This document shows positions 18,068 to 27,094 of a DNA stretch of 64,000 bases, one piece after another. A program made the position numbers and the translations under genes. How positions within the stretch are numbered: position 1 is the first letter of the stretch; the number at the start of each line of letters is the position of its first letter. A model generated the notes under the pieces. The model ran no database searches, had not been told where the DNA came from, and was given only the letters and a program-made list of their open reading frames with translations. The stretch is from positions 1-64,000 of the forward strand of contig NZ_JABJWY010000007.1 of the NCBI RefSeq assembly GCF_013167215.1, given 5' to 3'. The DNA comes from Sphingobacterium prati (GTDB lineage: Bacteria; Bacteroidota; Bacteroidia; Sphingobacteriales; Sphingobacteriaceae).

Positions 18068-21000
18068 TTAAAAAATACTTGCGCTCAGTCCAACACTGTA
18101 GGTTGCCATACGCGGATAATTTCCGTTCCCGTCATTTGTACCCGGACTATCTACATCAATACGCTCGGGATCCAAACCTTCCCATTTCGTAAAAGTGAAT
18201 ACATCCTGTGCATTAACATATATTCTAAAATTTTTGATGCTTTTACCGATTTTAGGAAATGTATAACCAAGCTGAAGGGACTTGACGCGGAAAAAAGCGG
18301 CATTGCTAAGCCAAACATCACTGAGTAAAGTATTGGGACTCGGTCCCGTCCAAAGACGTGGAAAACGGCTGTTCGGATTGTCAGGACTCCAATGGTTTGC
18401 CACATATTCAACGCGGGGTGCTCCAAGGTCATTGCTGTTCCCATCGACATACACCGGATAGGCTTCTTGTCCAATCAAGCGTCCCGTGCGCTTTCCGATT
18501 CCCTGACCCAATGCTGAAAAATCCCAACCTTTGTATCGAAAGTCCACATTAATTGCATAATTATAGTGGGGAAGGGGATCTGCTAGATAACTACGGTCCT
18601 CATCGTTGATAATACCATCCTGATTTTTATCCACGTAACGGATATCGCCAGGTCTTGAATTGGGCATTTTAGCTGGGGTAGCTTCAACCTCCTCTTGTGT
18701 CTGGAAATAACCGTCAGATTGGAAACCATAATAATTGTTAATTGGGACACCTTTGTACCAAATTCGGTTATTATCGCCTTTAAAGATCAGTCTATCGTTT
18801 TCATTATACCCCGCTTTGAGCATCCGATTTCGGTTATCGAAAAGCATTCCACCGATAGTATATGAAAAATCATCTTTTTTATCTGACCAGCTCGCCGACA
18901 ACTCCCAACCGTTATTTTCCACGGCACCGATATTGACTGCCGACTCCAGGCTATTTGATCCCGTGAGTGGGGGTACGGCAAATTGATCATAAATAAGATC
19001 ATATGAATTTTTATGGTATAGTTCAGCAGTAAAGGAGAGCCTATTTTTAAATGCATTGACATCTAAACCCAAGTTCCATTGCTTCTGTTTTTCCCAAGAA
19101 AAGTTTGGATTTGGAACACGTATTGTCCAACCCCAGGTGTTTACAGATTCTTGCCAGAGATATGGAGCTACATTTTCGTTTCCGATAAGTCCATATGATG
19201 CCCGTACTTTAATGTTATTAACTGTTCCCGCCTCGAGAATAGGTTTGAAAAAATGTTCGTTATGCAAGTTCCATGCGAAAGCTCCCGAAGGGAAAAATCC
19301 CCAGCGATGACCAGGAGCAAACTTGCTACTTCCATCTGAGCGTCCGGTTAATTCCAGAATATAACGGTTGTCGAAGGAATAATTTAGTTTACCGAAAAAA
19401 GAAGCTTTGCTGATTTCTCTAAAATCAGTGTAGGTATAATTCATGACTTCTGATCCTGCCGTGAGATAAATCTTGTCTTTGTTTTGGCGGAGCTCCTTGT
19501 TGAAGTTAACCAGCATCCGTGCAGTGAGCTGACTTTCACTAACACCCTGTGAAGCATTGACATCATTTCCCCAAATTGCTGCCGGAGCACCATTTTCATC
19601 AAAAAACTTATAGGTCAATCTTTTTTGTTTGTTGGCTGACTTATTGATCATGTATGACACATTTCCTTCGATATTGAGGTTGCTGTTGATGTTATATTTG
19701 GGACGTAGATTGATGGTGCTACGATCATACATATTATTTTTTGTACCACCATGTTTTATAGAGGCAACTGGGTTGATATTGTTATGCAGAATATAGTGTT
19801 CAGGCAGATCAGAATCATAAAAAATTTGTTGTGTTGGGTTCAATCGCCATGCTTGTTTATAAAGGCCGTGTCCATCATCGTTTGCTAATAAACGATCTAC
19901 CTGTAAGCGGTGTGCATAGAAGTCGGCCATTAATACAAATTTATCTGCAATATTGATATTCGTATTGAAGCGGGCTGAAAACTTTTGAGTACCTTCAATC
20001 TTATTGAGACCACTTTCTTTTATATGGCCCAACATTAAATTAAAGGTACCGACGCCACCACCGCCGGATATACTTGCATTATTGTTGATTGCTGTCGATG
20101 TTCTTTCCATTACTTGATCGAGCCAATTGACTTCCTTTAATTCTCCGGAGGCATACTTGTTGATTGTCTCTTCCGGATAGATAGCTGGCTGCCCCTGTTG
20201 GATTAATGTCTCATTGCGTAATTTCATAAAATCGACGGCACCAACAAATTTTGGGAGGTCGATAGGTTTGTTAACTGCAAACCAATTGTTGGTGACCACT
20301 TTAAACTGCCCAGTCTGTCCACGTTCTGTTTCGATGATGATAACACCATTTGCGCCACGAGAACCATACATGGAAGCGGAGGCGGCATCTTTTAAAACGG
20401 TAATGCTTTTAACTTGATTTGGATCGATATCATGGATGCTCTGTTCCATCCCATCTACGATGACCAAGGGGTCTGCATTTTGTAAAGTACTGATTCCGCG
20501 AATAGAAATTGTGCCCGGAACACTCCCCGGCATACTGTTTCCGCGCATCATCGTTACTCCGGGGATGGTTCCTGAAAAAGCATCCTGCATTTTAAAAATC
20601 GGGCGATTTTTTATTTTCTCCATATCCATTTGCGATACGGATGATGCAATATGCTTTTTGTCTACTTCGGAGAAGCCTACTACCACAACTTCATCAAGTC
20701 CCACTTCATCAGTATCCATGATGACATTCATTTCAGATTTATTGTTAATGGGGATTTCAATCTGTTTGAATCCAACCGCACTAAACATCAATGTTCCTTT
20801 TTTGCCATCCGGAAGTGTCAATTGAAACTCTCCTTTGGCATTCGTGGAAGTACCTATGTTGGAGCCTTTTAGCAGGATACTGACTGAGCTCAACAGATTT
20901 CCCTTGGTATCATGAACTTTTCCTTTTACCACCTGTTGCTGCAGATATGCCATGCTGGCTGTACTTTGTTCGGGAATAGAAGTTACCTCATTCTTGCGTT

Positions 21001-21352
21001 TGATGACAACAGTCCCGCGATGTAACATGTAATAGAAAGCACTGCTTTCGAAAATTTTATCCAAGGCTTTATCGAGGGATGCATCCGTGATTTCTACAGT
21101 TGCTTTTTCGTTTCTAAGCAATCCCTCTTTAAAAATAAAATGTATACCAGTCTGTTTAGTGATGCTCTCCAGGACAGTTTCAATCTTGGTATTTTGAGCA
21201 TGTAAAGTAATCTGAGCGGAGCTTGAAGCGTAGGCGCCCATCATGGATGTCGCTAATAAGATTCCTGTCAGTTTCATTTTTAAGAATTGGTTCAAAGTTT
21301 TCCCTTTGTCAATGGGACAAAAGATCCCTTTTGAATAAAATAAATTATTCAT
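18068..21352 (-). CDS. SusC/RagA TonB-linked outer-membrane transporter with STN domain
   Basis: 1094 residues. An N-terminal region with signal (LTGILLATSMMGAYASSSA) is followed by an STN domain (about 48-125; ITLHAQNTKIETVLESI), a CarboxypepD_reg-like barrel (about 140-215), the TonB box LDEVVVVGF, the plug (IKNRPIFKMQDAFSG, MRGNSMPGSVPGTISIRG) and a 22-strand barrel ending in Phe. The STN domain lets the receptor signal to the FecR anti-sigma factor coded upstream. It carries a bound nutrient across the outer membrane using TonB energy. The start may be the second Met (near 21277), as 25 residues precede the signal peptide. Confidence 0.95.
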   Translation of the reverse strand: MNNLFYSKGIFCPIDKGKTLNQFLKMKLTGILLATSMMGAYASSSAQITLHAQNTKIETVLESITKQTGIHFIFKEGLLRNEKATVEITDASLDKALDKIFESSAFYYMLHRGTVVIKRKNEVTSIPEQSTASMAYLQQQVVKGKVHDTKGNLLSSVSILLKGSNIGTSTNAKGEFQLTLPDGKKGTLMFSAVGFKQIEIPINNKSEMNVIMDTDEVGLDEVVVVGFSEVDKKHIASSVSQMDMEKIKNRPIFKMQDAFSGTIPGVTMMRGNSMPGSVPGTISIRGISTLQNADPLVIVDGMEQSIHDIDPNQVKSITVLKDAASASMYGSRGANGVIIIETERGQTGQFKVVTNNWFAVNKPIDLPKFVGAVDFMKLRNETLIQQGQPAIYPEETINKYASGELKEVNWLDQVMERTSTAINNNASISGGGGVGTFNLMLGHIKESGLNKIEGTQKFSARFNTNINIADKFVLMADFYAHRLQVDRLLANDDGHGLYKQAWRLNPTQQIFYDSDLPEHYILHNNINPVASIKHGGTKNNMYDRSTINLRPKYNINSNLNIEGNVSYMINKSANKQKRLTYKFFDENGAPAAIWGNDVNASQGVSESQLTARMLVNFNKELRQNKDKIYLTAGSEVMNYTYTDFREISKASFFGKLNYSFDNRYILELTGRSDGSSKFAPGHRWGFFPSGAFAWNLHNEHFFKPILEAGTVNNIKVRASYGLIGNENVAPYLWQESVNTWGWTIRVPNPNFSWEKQKQWNLGLDVNAFKNRLSFTAELYHKNSYDLIYDQFAVPPLTGSNSLESAVNIGAVENNGWELSASWSDKKDDFSYTIGGMLFDNRNRMLKAGYNENDRLIFKGDNNRIWYKGVPINNYYGFQSDGYFQTQEEVEATPAKMPNSRPGDIRYVDKNQDGIINDEDRSYLADPLPHYNYAINVDFRYKGWDFSALGQGIGKRTGRLIGQEAYPVYVDGNSNDLGAPRVEYVANHWSPDNPNSRFPRLWTGPSPNTLLSDVWLSNAAFFRVKSLQLGYTFPKIGKSIKNFRIYVNAQDVFTFTKWEGLDPERIDVDSPGTNDGNGNYPRMATYSVGLSASIF

Positions 21353-21400
21353 AAATTGGTATAGAATTAATGGTTTATGATCAGTGTTAATTCAATTATG

Positions 21401-21428
21401 ATGCAGGAGTATTGCCGTACTTCTGCAT
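21401..21428. promoter_or_regulatory. hairpin between fecR and susC
   Basis: ATGCAGGAGTA (21401-21411) pairs with TACTTCTGCAT (21418-21428) including one G-U pair. On the minus-strand mRNA it lies between the regulators and the transporter genes. No U-run follows in that direction, so an mRNA-processing or differential-stability element is more likely than a terminator. Confidence 0.5.
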
Positions 21429-21491
21429 TTTTTATCATATTAATTTAGGCATCTCTCTTCTTTACATAAAAAGTCCTCCTTAGTAGTTAGT

Positions 21492-22673
21492 TTATCGATT
21501 CACAATCAGTTTATCATTGTCAATGGTCAGTTTATAACCTGTTAAATCCTTTAGGAGACTACAAAGTTCTCCCAGCGTCACATCTCTTTTTATGCTACCT
21601 TCATATCGTTCGCTATTTAAAGGTACTTTGCAATCAACCTGAATTCCATACCAACGGCTTAATTCATCAAGTACCTGTTGCATATTCTTATTTTTAAAAT
21701 AAAAATAACCGTCTTTGAAAGCAGTGGCTTCGGCTTTGTTGGCTAATGGGAAAGTTTTCAGCTTTTTATTGATGATCTCAGTTTCGCTACCGGCATCCAT
21801 ATAGATTTCATTTTCGTCGTTACTGACTTTAAGTTTTCCTTCTGTCAATGATACCTTCGTGGTCGCATGATAGGAGTTAACATTAAAAGCCGTTCCGATA
21901 GCCTGAATATTGATATGATTTGTCTCGACAATAAATGGTCTATGTGCATCTTTAGCGACTTCGAAATAGGCTTCACCTTTTAAGATCACTCTTCGCTCTT
22001 TTTTGTCAAAATTTGTTTTATAGCTGAGTTCTGACGCTGCATTTACCCACACTTTAGTACCATCACTCAAGACTAATACCATGGTGGATCGTTTGGGAAC
22101 TATTAAAGTGTTTTTTAGGTTTTCCGTTAAGTTAGAGGGATAGATCAGCCGCCCTTCTTTTAGTTCAATACCCTGCGCTAAATACTGCACTGCCTTCTTT
22201 TCTGTTAATTGTATTTCTTTTTTTCCTTCAATTTTTAAAATTGCACCTGTTCCTCCGGGAAGAACATCATTTTTATGTCCATATATTTTGTCCGGGATTA
22301 AATAGCTTACAGGTTTTTCGTGGTGCTGTCGTTGCCATAATAGCGTTAGGGCGAGTAATATAGCGGCAGCAACACCAATAGCTTTGTACCTCGTTTTATT
22401 CAGGGAGAGATATTTCTTTTTCGGTTGTAAAATTGTTTCCTTCGCTCTGAATTTATCTTGTGTGATTAGCCACTCTTTGCTTAAATCGATGCAGCGGAGA
22501 TCAAATGGGGCATAAATATCAGTTTGTGATAGTCGACGACCTAAGCTATCCCTCGCGTCGGGATATTTTTGTAGAAGGTTTTTTAATTGAGCCTCTTTGT
22601 CGGATGCTAGTTCGCCATCTTTCAAAAGAAGAGCAATCAATTCTGCTAATATTATTTTGTCGGTTTCGATCAT
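21492..22673 (-). CDS. FecR-family anti-sigma factor
   Basis: 393 residues. A cytoplasmic part (1-95) that would hold the sigma factor, one membrane helix (about 97-115; AIGVAAAILLALTLLW), a periplasmic FecR domain (about 180-290; LVLSDGTKVWVNAASEL, RRVILKGEAYFEVAKD) and a C-terminal DUF4974 domain (about 325-393; MQQVLDELSRWYGIQVD), which contacts the STN domain of the receptor. It passes the ligand-occupancy signal to the ECF sigma factor 85 bases upstream. Confidence 0.94.
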   Translation of the reverse strand: MIETDKIILAELIALLLKDGELASDKEAQLKNLLQKYPDARDSLGRRLSQTDIYAPFDLRCIDLSKEWLITQDKFRAKETILQPKKKYLSLNKTRYKAIGVAAAILLALTLLWQRQHHEKPVSYLIPDKIYGHKNDVLPGGTGAILKIEGKKEIQLTEKKAVQYLAQGIELKEGRLIYPSNLTENLKNTLIVPKRSTMVLVLSDGTKVWVNAASELSYKTNFDKKERRVILKGEAYFEVAKDAHRPFIVETNHINIQAIGTAFNVNSYHATTKVSLTEGKLKVSNDENEIYMDAGSETEIINKKLKTFPLANKAEATAFKDGYFYFKNKNMQQVLDELSRWYGIQVDCKVPLNSERYEGSIKRDVTLGELCSLLKDLTGYKLTIDNDKLIVNR

Positions 22674-22757
22674 AATCAGAAGCTAAATAACTTGAACAGT
22701 TTAAATGGGTGACCCATTTATAAAAAAAAATAAAATTTTATGGTAAGTGTTTGTGCG

Positions 22758-23270
22758 TCAGAAAGTAAAAAATGTGAAAAAGATATTTAAGAATTTTCTT
22801 TTTAGTAGGTTTATCGCTCGCATGCGTTGAGTTTTAACCGTATTGACGGAGACATTTAGTTCTTGAGCGACCTCTTCATACTTCATTCCTTCCAGATAGA
22901 TTAAACGGCAAATTCTCTGACAACCTTCAGGTAGTTCATTCAGTTCCCGATGAAGGGCTCCGATCAATTCTGCATTTATTAAATTATCCATGACGTCATT
23001 GTCATCTGGTCTGTCAGTGTTAAATTGGTTGCGTACACGGTCAAATACAACATTTCTTCGCTTGATATTCATCGCTAGATTTTTTACTGAGCTATAAAGA
23101 AAGCTTTTAATTACGGGCTCCCCTTTTTCCAGTAAATCCTGTCTACCCATTAGAACGATAAATGCGTCCTGCACGATATCTTTTGCAATTTCCTCTGAAC
23201 CAACCCATGGAAATGCAAATACACTGAGTTGCAGAAAATATTTGTTAAAATAATATTCTGTGGATAACAT
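22758..23270 (-). CDS. ECF sigma-70 factor (Bacteroidota FecI-like)
   Basis: 170 residues. Region 2 is compact (YYFNKYFLQLSVFAF, then EEIAKDIVQDAFIVLM); region 4 carries the helix-turn-helix YEEVAQELNVSVNTVKTQR. It would direct RNA polymerase to the susC promoter when FecR releases it. Translation upstream of the ATG remains open through a run of nine A on the coding strand, but the chosen Met fits family length. It is the first gene of the sigma-fecR-susC-susD operon. Confidence 0.92.
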   Translation of the reverse strand: MLSTEYYFNKYFLQLSVFAFPWVGSEEIAKDIVQDAFIVLMGRQDLLEKGEPVIKSFLYSSVKNLAMNIKRRNVVFDRVRNQFNTDRPDDNDVMDNLINAELIGALHRELNELPEGCQRICRLIYLEGMKYEEVAQELNVSVNTVKTQRMRAINLLKRKFLNIFFTFFTF

Positions 23271-23700
23271 TTCGTTTTCTTTTTTTTTCTTAAAATATAG
23301 ATTTAAAAGTGAAGTAAAGAAAAATATTAGAGATTTTTTATAGATAAAAACCGTTAAAATTCTGAATCGCTACTGAGCTGGTTTTATGCCCCATTTTCAT
23401 TTTTAGTTTACTTCAATTTAATATAAATATGATATGACAATGGCTTTTCTATGTGAAACCATCTATTTTTCGAAAACTTTCATCTGCTATTTCTATGCGT
23501 TTTGTTTTCTAGGGTATTAGGGGCTGCTTTGCTTATCTCGGATAGCGATTTTGAGCCATTGCCCCAAACATTATCTGCAGTATATAAATCCAATGTCGCT
23601 AACCCATTGGCATTAGAAGCTATTGGAGCTTTTTTATTTACTTTTCAAAACAATAGGGAATATAATATGTGGATGCAATCTATTCCTTATACGAGAACGA
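23271..23700. other. gap upstream of the sigma gene, no intact gene
   Basis: A 72-codon frame at 23502-23720 (+) reads somewhat protein-like (SNVANPLALEAIGAFLFTF) but matches nothing I know and lacks a credible start. It may be a remnant. The piece is followed by a partial copy of the TPP riboswitch sequence. Confidence 0.35.
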
Positions 23701-23737
23701 TTATAATGGAAACATTTTGAGCTGGTTTGAAAAAAAC
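23701..23737 (+). repeat. copy 2 of the 37-base repeat (broken TPP riboswitch start)
   Basis: Matches 13617-13653 at 33 of 37 positions by eye, but GGGG is GAGC and none of the later thi-box elements (CTGAGA, ACCTGATC, GCGAAGG) follow. It looks like the 5 prime stump of a second riboswitch. Confidence 0.5.
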
Positions 23738-23930
23738 ATCAGCCTTTTGCCATCGGCAGGGGCCTGGAAAATGATATTTCAATTGTGATGTTTTTGATCT
23801 CTTCCTCAGATAATTCAATTCCTGAAAATTACCCTGCATCGTTGACAGGTTTTAGGATTAGCTAATTTTTGAAAATTGTATTATATTCGTTAGTGTTTAT
23901 TTATCAATTAGATATGATAGAATAATTGAA

Positions 23931-24359
23931 GTGGAACAAATTAAAAATAAACCTATGTGGCAATATTATTTAATCTTAGGATTAGGAGTCGTATTTCTTT
24001 TACTCGCAATCTTCAGCTTCCGTAATACAATGGAATTCCTAAAAAATGGTGATAAAGCTACAGCAACTGTTATCGATCTTCACAAATATGAATCAGAAGG
24101 CGAAGTATTTGCACCGGTTTTCACTTTTCGGACAAAAGATAATCGGGTAATCACCTACGAACTGGCTGAAGGAAATGACCCTCCAACCTGGAAAGTAGGG
24201 GAGACAACCACTGTCATCTATGACCCTGTCGATCCGTCTAAGGTGAGTTTGTATAGCTATTTTAGAGTTTTTGTATGGACGTTGGTTCTGTTATCAATAG
24301 CTCTTCCATTATTAGTTATTGGAGGTGGGTATTTTATTGCAGCAAGATTTATTCTCTAA
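23931..24359 (+). CDS. DUF3592 membrane protein
   Basis: 142 residues with a GTG start, or 134 from the ATG at 23955. Two membrane helices (about 11-27 and 112-138) flank a small beta-rich domain with the DUF3592 pattern: NGDKATATVIDLHKYESEG, APVFTFRTKDNRVITY, WKVGETTTVIYDPVDPSKV. The domain probably faces the periplasm. Function unknown. No partner gene is apparent. Confidence 0.78.
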   Translation: MEQIKNKPMWQYYLILGLGVVFLLLAIFSFRNTMEFLKNGDKATATVIDLHKYESEGEVFAPVFTFRTKDNRVITYELAEGNDPPTWKVGETTTVIYDPVDPSKVSLYSYFRVFVWTLVLLSIALPLLVIGGGYFIAARFIL

Positions 24360-24630
24360 TTTGCCGTATATGGGAATGATTCAGAATTTGACTCAATATC
24401 AGTCGCAGTCAACTTCTTTTGTTTCTTAGGTGCAATTTAACAGTTATAATCGTATAGGAGTTCCCACTATATATAAATTAGAACCATCAAATTTAAATGA
24501 TGAAACTTTCAAAACCCTACAGTTTTCGAAAGAAATAAATTTTAATAAATAAGACAAAGCTGCGAACATCAGGTGTGCTTTTAGGCTATGATACACTGAT
24601 AAAGCCAGGAGTATCATAGCCATGAAATAT

Positions 24631-25365
24631 TTATCTGCGTATGGTAACACCTCCATCTACCGCCAAGTAAGAACCTGAAATGTAAGAAGCACCACTCGAA
24701 GCCAAGAAAACAATAGCGTTTGCGATTTCTTCTGCTTCTCCGATTCGTTTCAGGGGAACCGCTGCTGCTATAGCATTTTTAATATCTTCGGGCGTTTGCT
24801 GATTCATAGGTGTATCCGTCAAGCCGGGAGCAACGACGTTTACCCTAATTTTCCTGTCAGCCAATTCTGTTGCGGCTGTACGTGCAATTGCATCAACGGC
24901 ACTTTTTGTCGCTGCATAAGCTCCCATTTGTGCATATCCACTAACGGATACTCCAGATGAAATAAGAATTACAGAGGCTCCTTCTGATAAATGCGGAATT
25001 AGTTTTTGCAAAGTAAAGAATAGGCCTTTAACATTAATGTTGAACAAGTCATCAAACACCTCCTCTGTTGTATCTTCTATTGAGTATTGCTTTGCAATCC
25101 CTGCATTCAAGACAAGTACATCTACTTTGGTTCCGCTTTCTGTAACCTCTTTTTCCAACGTCGCAATATCTGTTAGCTTAGAAATATCAGAGGCCAAGGT
25201 TTTCAAATTCGGACTATTGATATCTATTGACGCTGCTTGCAGGCTATCAGTATTTCTACCGGTTATCAAAACCCGTGCACCTTTTTCAATAAATGTTTTT
25301 GCGGTTGCTAGTCCAATTCCTGCACTGCCGCCTGTGATAATTACATTTTTATTTGTGAAATTCAT
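24631..25365 (-). CDS. SDR-family NAD(P)-dependent oxidoreductase
   Basis: 244 residues, a classical short-chain dehydrogenase/reductase. Cofactor motif TGGSAGIGLA (residues 11-20), LNAG near 86, catalytic Ser in LISSGVS, then Tyr and Lys in YAATKSA, and the C-terminal SGASYISGSYLAVDGGV. TGRNTDS after strand 2 suggests NADPH. It oxidises or reduces a carbonyl/alcohol substrate that cannot be told. Divergent from hxlR at 25530, which likely controls it. Confidence 0.93.
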   Translation of the reverse strand: MNFTNKNVIITGGSAGIGLATAKTFIEKGARVLITGRNTDSLQAASIDINSPNLKTLASDISKLTDIATLEKEVTESGTKVDVLVLNAGIAKQYSIEDTTEEVFDDLFNINVKGLFFTLQKLIPHLSEGASVILISSGVSVSGYAQMGAYAATKSAVDAIARTAATELADRKIRVNVVAPGLTDTPMNQQTPEDIKNAIAAAVPLKRIGEAEEIANAIVFLASSGASYISGSYLAVDGGVTIRR

Positions 25366-25451
25366 TTCTTAAATTTTATTGATTGAAAATTCATTATTGA
25401 TCTAAACCTTTTAAATCTGTTTGTTATTTGAAATCGATTTCTTTAACGATG

Positions 25452-25459
25452 CAAATTTA
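25452..25459 (-). promoter_or_regulatory. -7 element of the SDR gene
   Basis: TAAATTTG on the minus strand, matching TAnnTTTG, 87 bases before the start codon. Confidence 0.5.
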
Positions 25460-25479
25460 AAATGAATAAATTTATTTTA

Positions 25480-25527
25480 GTAACTTTGTAACTAAAAGTA
25501 ACAGTAACTTTTGAGTAACAAGGTAAC
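25480..25527. promoter_or_regulatory. six GTAAC repeats in the hxlR leader (operator candidate)
   Basis: GTAAC occurs at 25480, 25488, 25498, 25504, 25514 and 25523, all in one orientation. The array overlaps the plus-strand -7 element TAACTTTG (25481-25488) and runs up to the hxlR start at 25530. Repressor binding here would block hxlR transcription and could affect the divergent SDR promoter. Confidence 0.6.
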
Positions 25528-25529
25528 AT

Positions 25530-25886
25530 ATGAAGGAAATTAAATGCGGTGATAGTGACACAAATAGTAAACAAATTATGGCAGTTCACGACGCCATGGA
25601 CGTGTTGAATGGCAAGTGGAAAATCTCAATTATATCGTCGGTTTGTTATTACAACAAACGGCGTTTTTCTGATATTTTGAACGATGTGAAAGGTATCTCC
25701 AATAAAATGCTCAGTAAAGAATTAAAGGAATTGGAAATGAATCAGCTTGTTAAACGGATAGTGCTCGATACACAACCTGTAACGGTGCAATATCAACTAA
25801 CAGAATATGGTTTGACTTTAAAAAAAATCATAGATACTTTGGCTGATTGGGGGACTGAACACCGAAAAGTGATTATTGGGAAGTAA
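25530..25886 (+). CDS. HxlR-family transcriptional regulator
   Basis: 118 residues. HxlR winged helix pattern: AMDVLNGKWKISIISSV, FSDILNDVKGISNKMLSKEL, LEMNQLVKRIVLD, WGTEHRK at the end. Cys6 near the N-terminus and Cys43 in SSVCYYN could be redox-sensing, as in HypR/YodB relatives. It diverges from the SDR gene and reads through a GTAAC-rich leader that is probably its own operator. Confidence 0.92.
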   Translation: MKEIKCGDSDTNSKQIMAVHDAMDVLNGKWKISIISSVCYYNKRRFSDILNDVKGISNKMLSKELKELEMNQLVKRIVLDTQPVTVQYQLTEYGLTLKKIIDTLADWGTEHRKVIIGK

Positions 25887-25943
25887 TAGGAATCACATTC
25901 CTATTTTTACGTTGATCCTTTGCGCAAAAGCAATTCAGGGTAA

Positions 25944-26010
25944 ACAGCGATGCTGTCGCGCTTTAATTCGTTGACAGACTACTTCCTGGGGGTAACTAAA
26001 ATTTTGGAAT
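25944..26010 (+). pseudogene. relic of the 61544-62335 secreted-protein family (N-terminal part)
   Basis: About 60 bases from 25946 match 61632-61692 in the intact gene, including GCTGTCGC, AATTCGTTGACAGACTACTT and the following GGTAACTA. The frame reads VNSDAVAL, a stop, then FVDRLLPGG, against VDSNAVAVQFVDRLLSEG. A Gln codon has become a stop. The sequence loses similarity after about 26000. Confidence 0.65.
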
Positions 26011-26144
26011 AATCTCCTAAGATATACCTAAAAGTTTTTTAAGGATTGAAATGGTGCAGGTATTAGTTCGGAAGAGGATGTTATCATCGAAATCGTTTTA
26101 GGGTTTTTGAAAAAATGTAATATAAGGAATTAGAGCAACCAATA

Positions 26145-27014
26145 ATGTCCGCAAACAAAAACATACTTGTAAATTCAATGACTGACAGGTTCAGTCTAGG
26201 TATTGCTATTGACAAAATCAGTATTAAAATAGACGAATTCAAAACAGGCCAGCACTGCGGAGAAGCAACACAACCACATCGGGACGAGGGCCATACATTT
26301 TATATTGTTGAAAAAGGAACTGTAACAATAGAAATTGATTTTCAACAATATGAGATCAATGCGCCAACAGTTGTTTATATGCATCCAGACCAAGTACATC
26401 GAATTTTGGATTTCACGACAATGGATATTTGTTCTTTGGCGGTCAAAAATGAAAATCTAAACCCAGACTACCTTACATTTTTGGAAGAACTTGCACCGGC
26501 AAAGCCATTGGAACTGACAAATAATATTTGCACAGATATTTTTGAAACTTTTTCTCTTTGTCTAAAGTTTTCAAGACAAAACGACAATAAATTATATTAT
26601 CCACTTTTGAAAGATAGTTGTAATACTTTGATCGCGTTGATCATTTCTGCGTTTTTAGATCAAAACAGCGTATCAAACAAGGCATCAAGAACTGAATCAA
26701 TTACAAGGTCTTTCAAGCGATTATTAGAGACAAATTATTGCATACTAAAGCGGCCTGCCAGATACGCAAAGCAATTAAATATATCCACTCATTATCTGAA
26801 TGAAAGTGTAAAATATACTACAGGTCTTACTGTTTCACAGCACATTCAGAACAGAATTATTTTGGAAGCAAAGCGGTTACTTTATCACTCGGACAAATCG
26901 GTTAAAGAAATCGCCTTTGAATTAGGCTATGACGATTACCCTTATTTTTCAAGGCTTTTTAACAAGAGTACAGGTATGTCTGCATTGGCTTTTCGAAATA
27001 AAAGGTACGATTAG
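26145..27014 (+). CDS. AraC-family regulator with cupin sensor
   Basis: 289 residues. An N-terminal AraC-type cupin (about 25-100; TQPHRDEGHTFYIVEKGTV, PTVVYMHPDQVHRI) and a C-terminal double helix-turn-helix (about 190-287; AKQLNISTHYLNESVKYTTG, VKEIAFELGYDDYPYFSRLF). Likely activator of the flavin monooxygenase and NmrA-like genes that follow 80 bases downstream on the same strand. A broken paralogue of its sensor domain lies at 40179-40437. Confidence 0.93.
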   Translation: MSANKNILVNSMTDRFSLGIAIDKISIKIDEFKTGQHCGEATQPHRDEGHTFYIVEKGTVTIEIDFQQYEINAPTVVYMHPDQVHRILDFTTMDICSLAVKNENLNPDYLTFLEELAPAKPLELTNNICTDIFETFSLCLKFSRQNDNKLYYPLLKDSCNTLIALIISAFLDQNSVSNKASRTESITRSFKRLLETNYCILKRPARYAKQLNISTHYLNESVKYTTGLTVSQHIQNRIILEAKRLLYHSDKSVKEIAFELGYDDYPYFSRLFNKSTGMSALAFRNKRYD

Positions 27015-27094
27015 TCCAATACTTGCCCCGATGAGGTATTTCTCTTTCTTATCATACTCACGAATTTTGTACCATTAAGTTTGAAACGTAAGAA

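Noticed and set aside
23502-23720. 72-codon reading frame beside the riboswitch stump
   Set aside because: Weakly protein-like but without a start or a known family; the riboswitch-like repeat begins inside its end.
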